A stretch of 6,384 bases of DNA, from assembly GCA_002353215.1 (NCBI GenBank), contig DEJD01000080.1:6037-12420 (forward strand). Reading direction: 5' to 3'. Positions 5,993 to 6,384 of the stretch are shown piece by piece. The notes under the pieces were generated by a model. That model was given only the letters and a program-made list of their open reading frames with translations, was not told the DNA's origin and did no database searches. Numbering within the stretch: position 1 is the first letter of the stretch; the number at the start of each line of letters is the position of its first letter. This stretch comes from Prevotellaceae bacterium UBA2757. Lineage in GTDB: Bacteria; Bacteroidota; Bacteroidia; Bacteroidales; Bacteroidaceae. Both the position numbers and the translations under genes were made by a program.

Positions 5993-6384
5993 CACTTAAT
6001 CGTTTTCAATAAAGCCTGGCAACCTTCAAGCACATCTCGCCAGGTAGCTTCGAAATCATCTGTGTACCAAGGGTCAGCCACTTCCCCTGGGTGGTTTGTA
6101 TAGTCCATCAGCATGTGGATTTTTCCTTCCGGGTCGCCTCCACAGATACGGTTCATATTGCGTATATTCCACGAATCCATTCCTATGAGCAAATCGTAGC
6201 GGTTGTAATCAGAACTATTCATCTGACGAGCAGTCTTACCCTTACAACTTATTCCATGCTCTGCTAATTTTTGTCGTGCAGGTGGATATACACTATTACC
6301 TATCTCCTCTGTAGATGTGGCAGCCGACTCAATCAGGAACTTGTCCTCAAGTCCGGCTTTCTTTACTAAATCCTTCATCACAAA
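5992..6384 (-). CDS. Low-molecular-weight protein tyrosine phosphatase, 5' end cut by window edge
   Basis: This gene encodes a cytoplasmic low-molecular-weight phosphotyrosine phosphatase (LMW-PTP), which removes phosphate from tyrosine residues through a cysteinyl-phosphate intermediate. The frame is open to the window edge and gives 130 visible residues, starting FVMKDLVKKAGLEDKF; the family is usually about 155. The missing N-terminal residues (about 20) hold the CX5R phosphate-binding loop, so catalytic competence cannot be judged here. The GTG and ATG codons at 6381 and 6378 are internal, because upstream frame residues fit the first family helix. Visible hallmarks are IESAATSTEEIGNSVYPPAR (18-37), GISCKGKTARQM (44-55), LIGMDSWNIRNM (66-77), and the general-acid loop VADPWY (D104). 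It lies convergent with the XRE gene. No tyrosine kinase or capsule gene is in the window, so its partner is unknown. Confidence 0.93.
   Translation of the reverse strand, partial: FVMKDLVKKAGLEDKFLIESAATSTEEIGNSVYPPARQKLAEHGISCKGKTARQMNSSDYNRYDLLIGMDSWNIRNMNRICGGDPEGKIHMLMDYTNHPGEVADPWYTDDFEATWRDVLEGCQALLKTIK

Overview
The window looks like chromosomal DNA from the Bacteroidetes, most probably a Prevotella-like member of the Bacteroidales. The grounds are: promoter elements of the TAnnTTTG type in front of both complete genes, start codons without Shine-Dalgarno sequences in AT-rich leaders, a secreted pectin-degrading enzyme ending in the short 'GIYIxNGKK' tail common in this group, and moderate-GC genes separated by very AT-rich gaps. 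No rRNA, tRNA, CRISPR array, transposase or phage gene was seen.

Layout, left to right. (1) Positions 1-489 (+) are the 3' part of a Nudix hydrolase gene whose N-terminus lies outside the window; it resembles the Nudix half of NrtR-type sugar regulators but stops where their winged-helix domain would begin. (2) Positions 490-824 are AT-rich and non-coding. They hold a likely terminator, a cluster of TTACCCAT / ATTATGGG half-sites that could be an operator, and a promoter just upstream of the next gene. (3) Positions 825-5462 (+) encode a 1545-residue secreted rhamnogalacturonan lyase of polysaccharide lyase family 11 (PL11). It has a signal peptide, a roughly 620-residue catalytic module, about 850 residues of beta-rich sequence with autotransporter-associated (PATR-like) repeats, and a short C-terminal sorting-like tail. 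A strong terminator follows. (4) Positions 5590-5919 (+) encode a small XRE-family DNA-binding protein resembling the HipB antitoxin, with its own promoter but no hipA beside it. (5) Positions 5992-6384 (-) are the C-terminal part of a low-molecular-weight protein tyrosine phosphatase, convergent with the XRE gene; its N-terminal phosphate-binding loop is beyond the window edge.

The genes look like separate transcription units, not one operon. The lyase is the main functional element: it would cut the rhamnogalacturonan I backbone of pectin outside the cytoplasm. No SusC/SusD pair, hybrid two-component regulator or other pectinase is present, so this is an isolated pectinase gene as far as the window shows. 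I found no convincing previously undescribed multi-gene system. The best leads are the lyase's unusual C-terminal architecture, the candidate operator upstream of it, and the solitary HipB-like gene.
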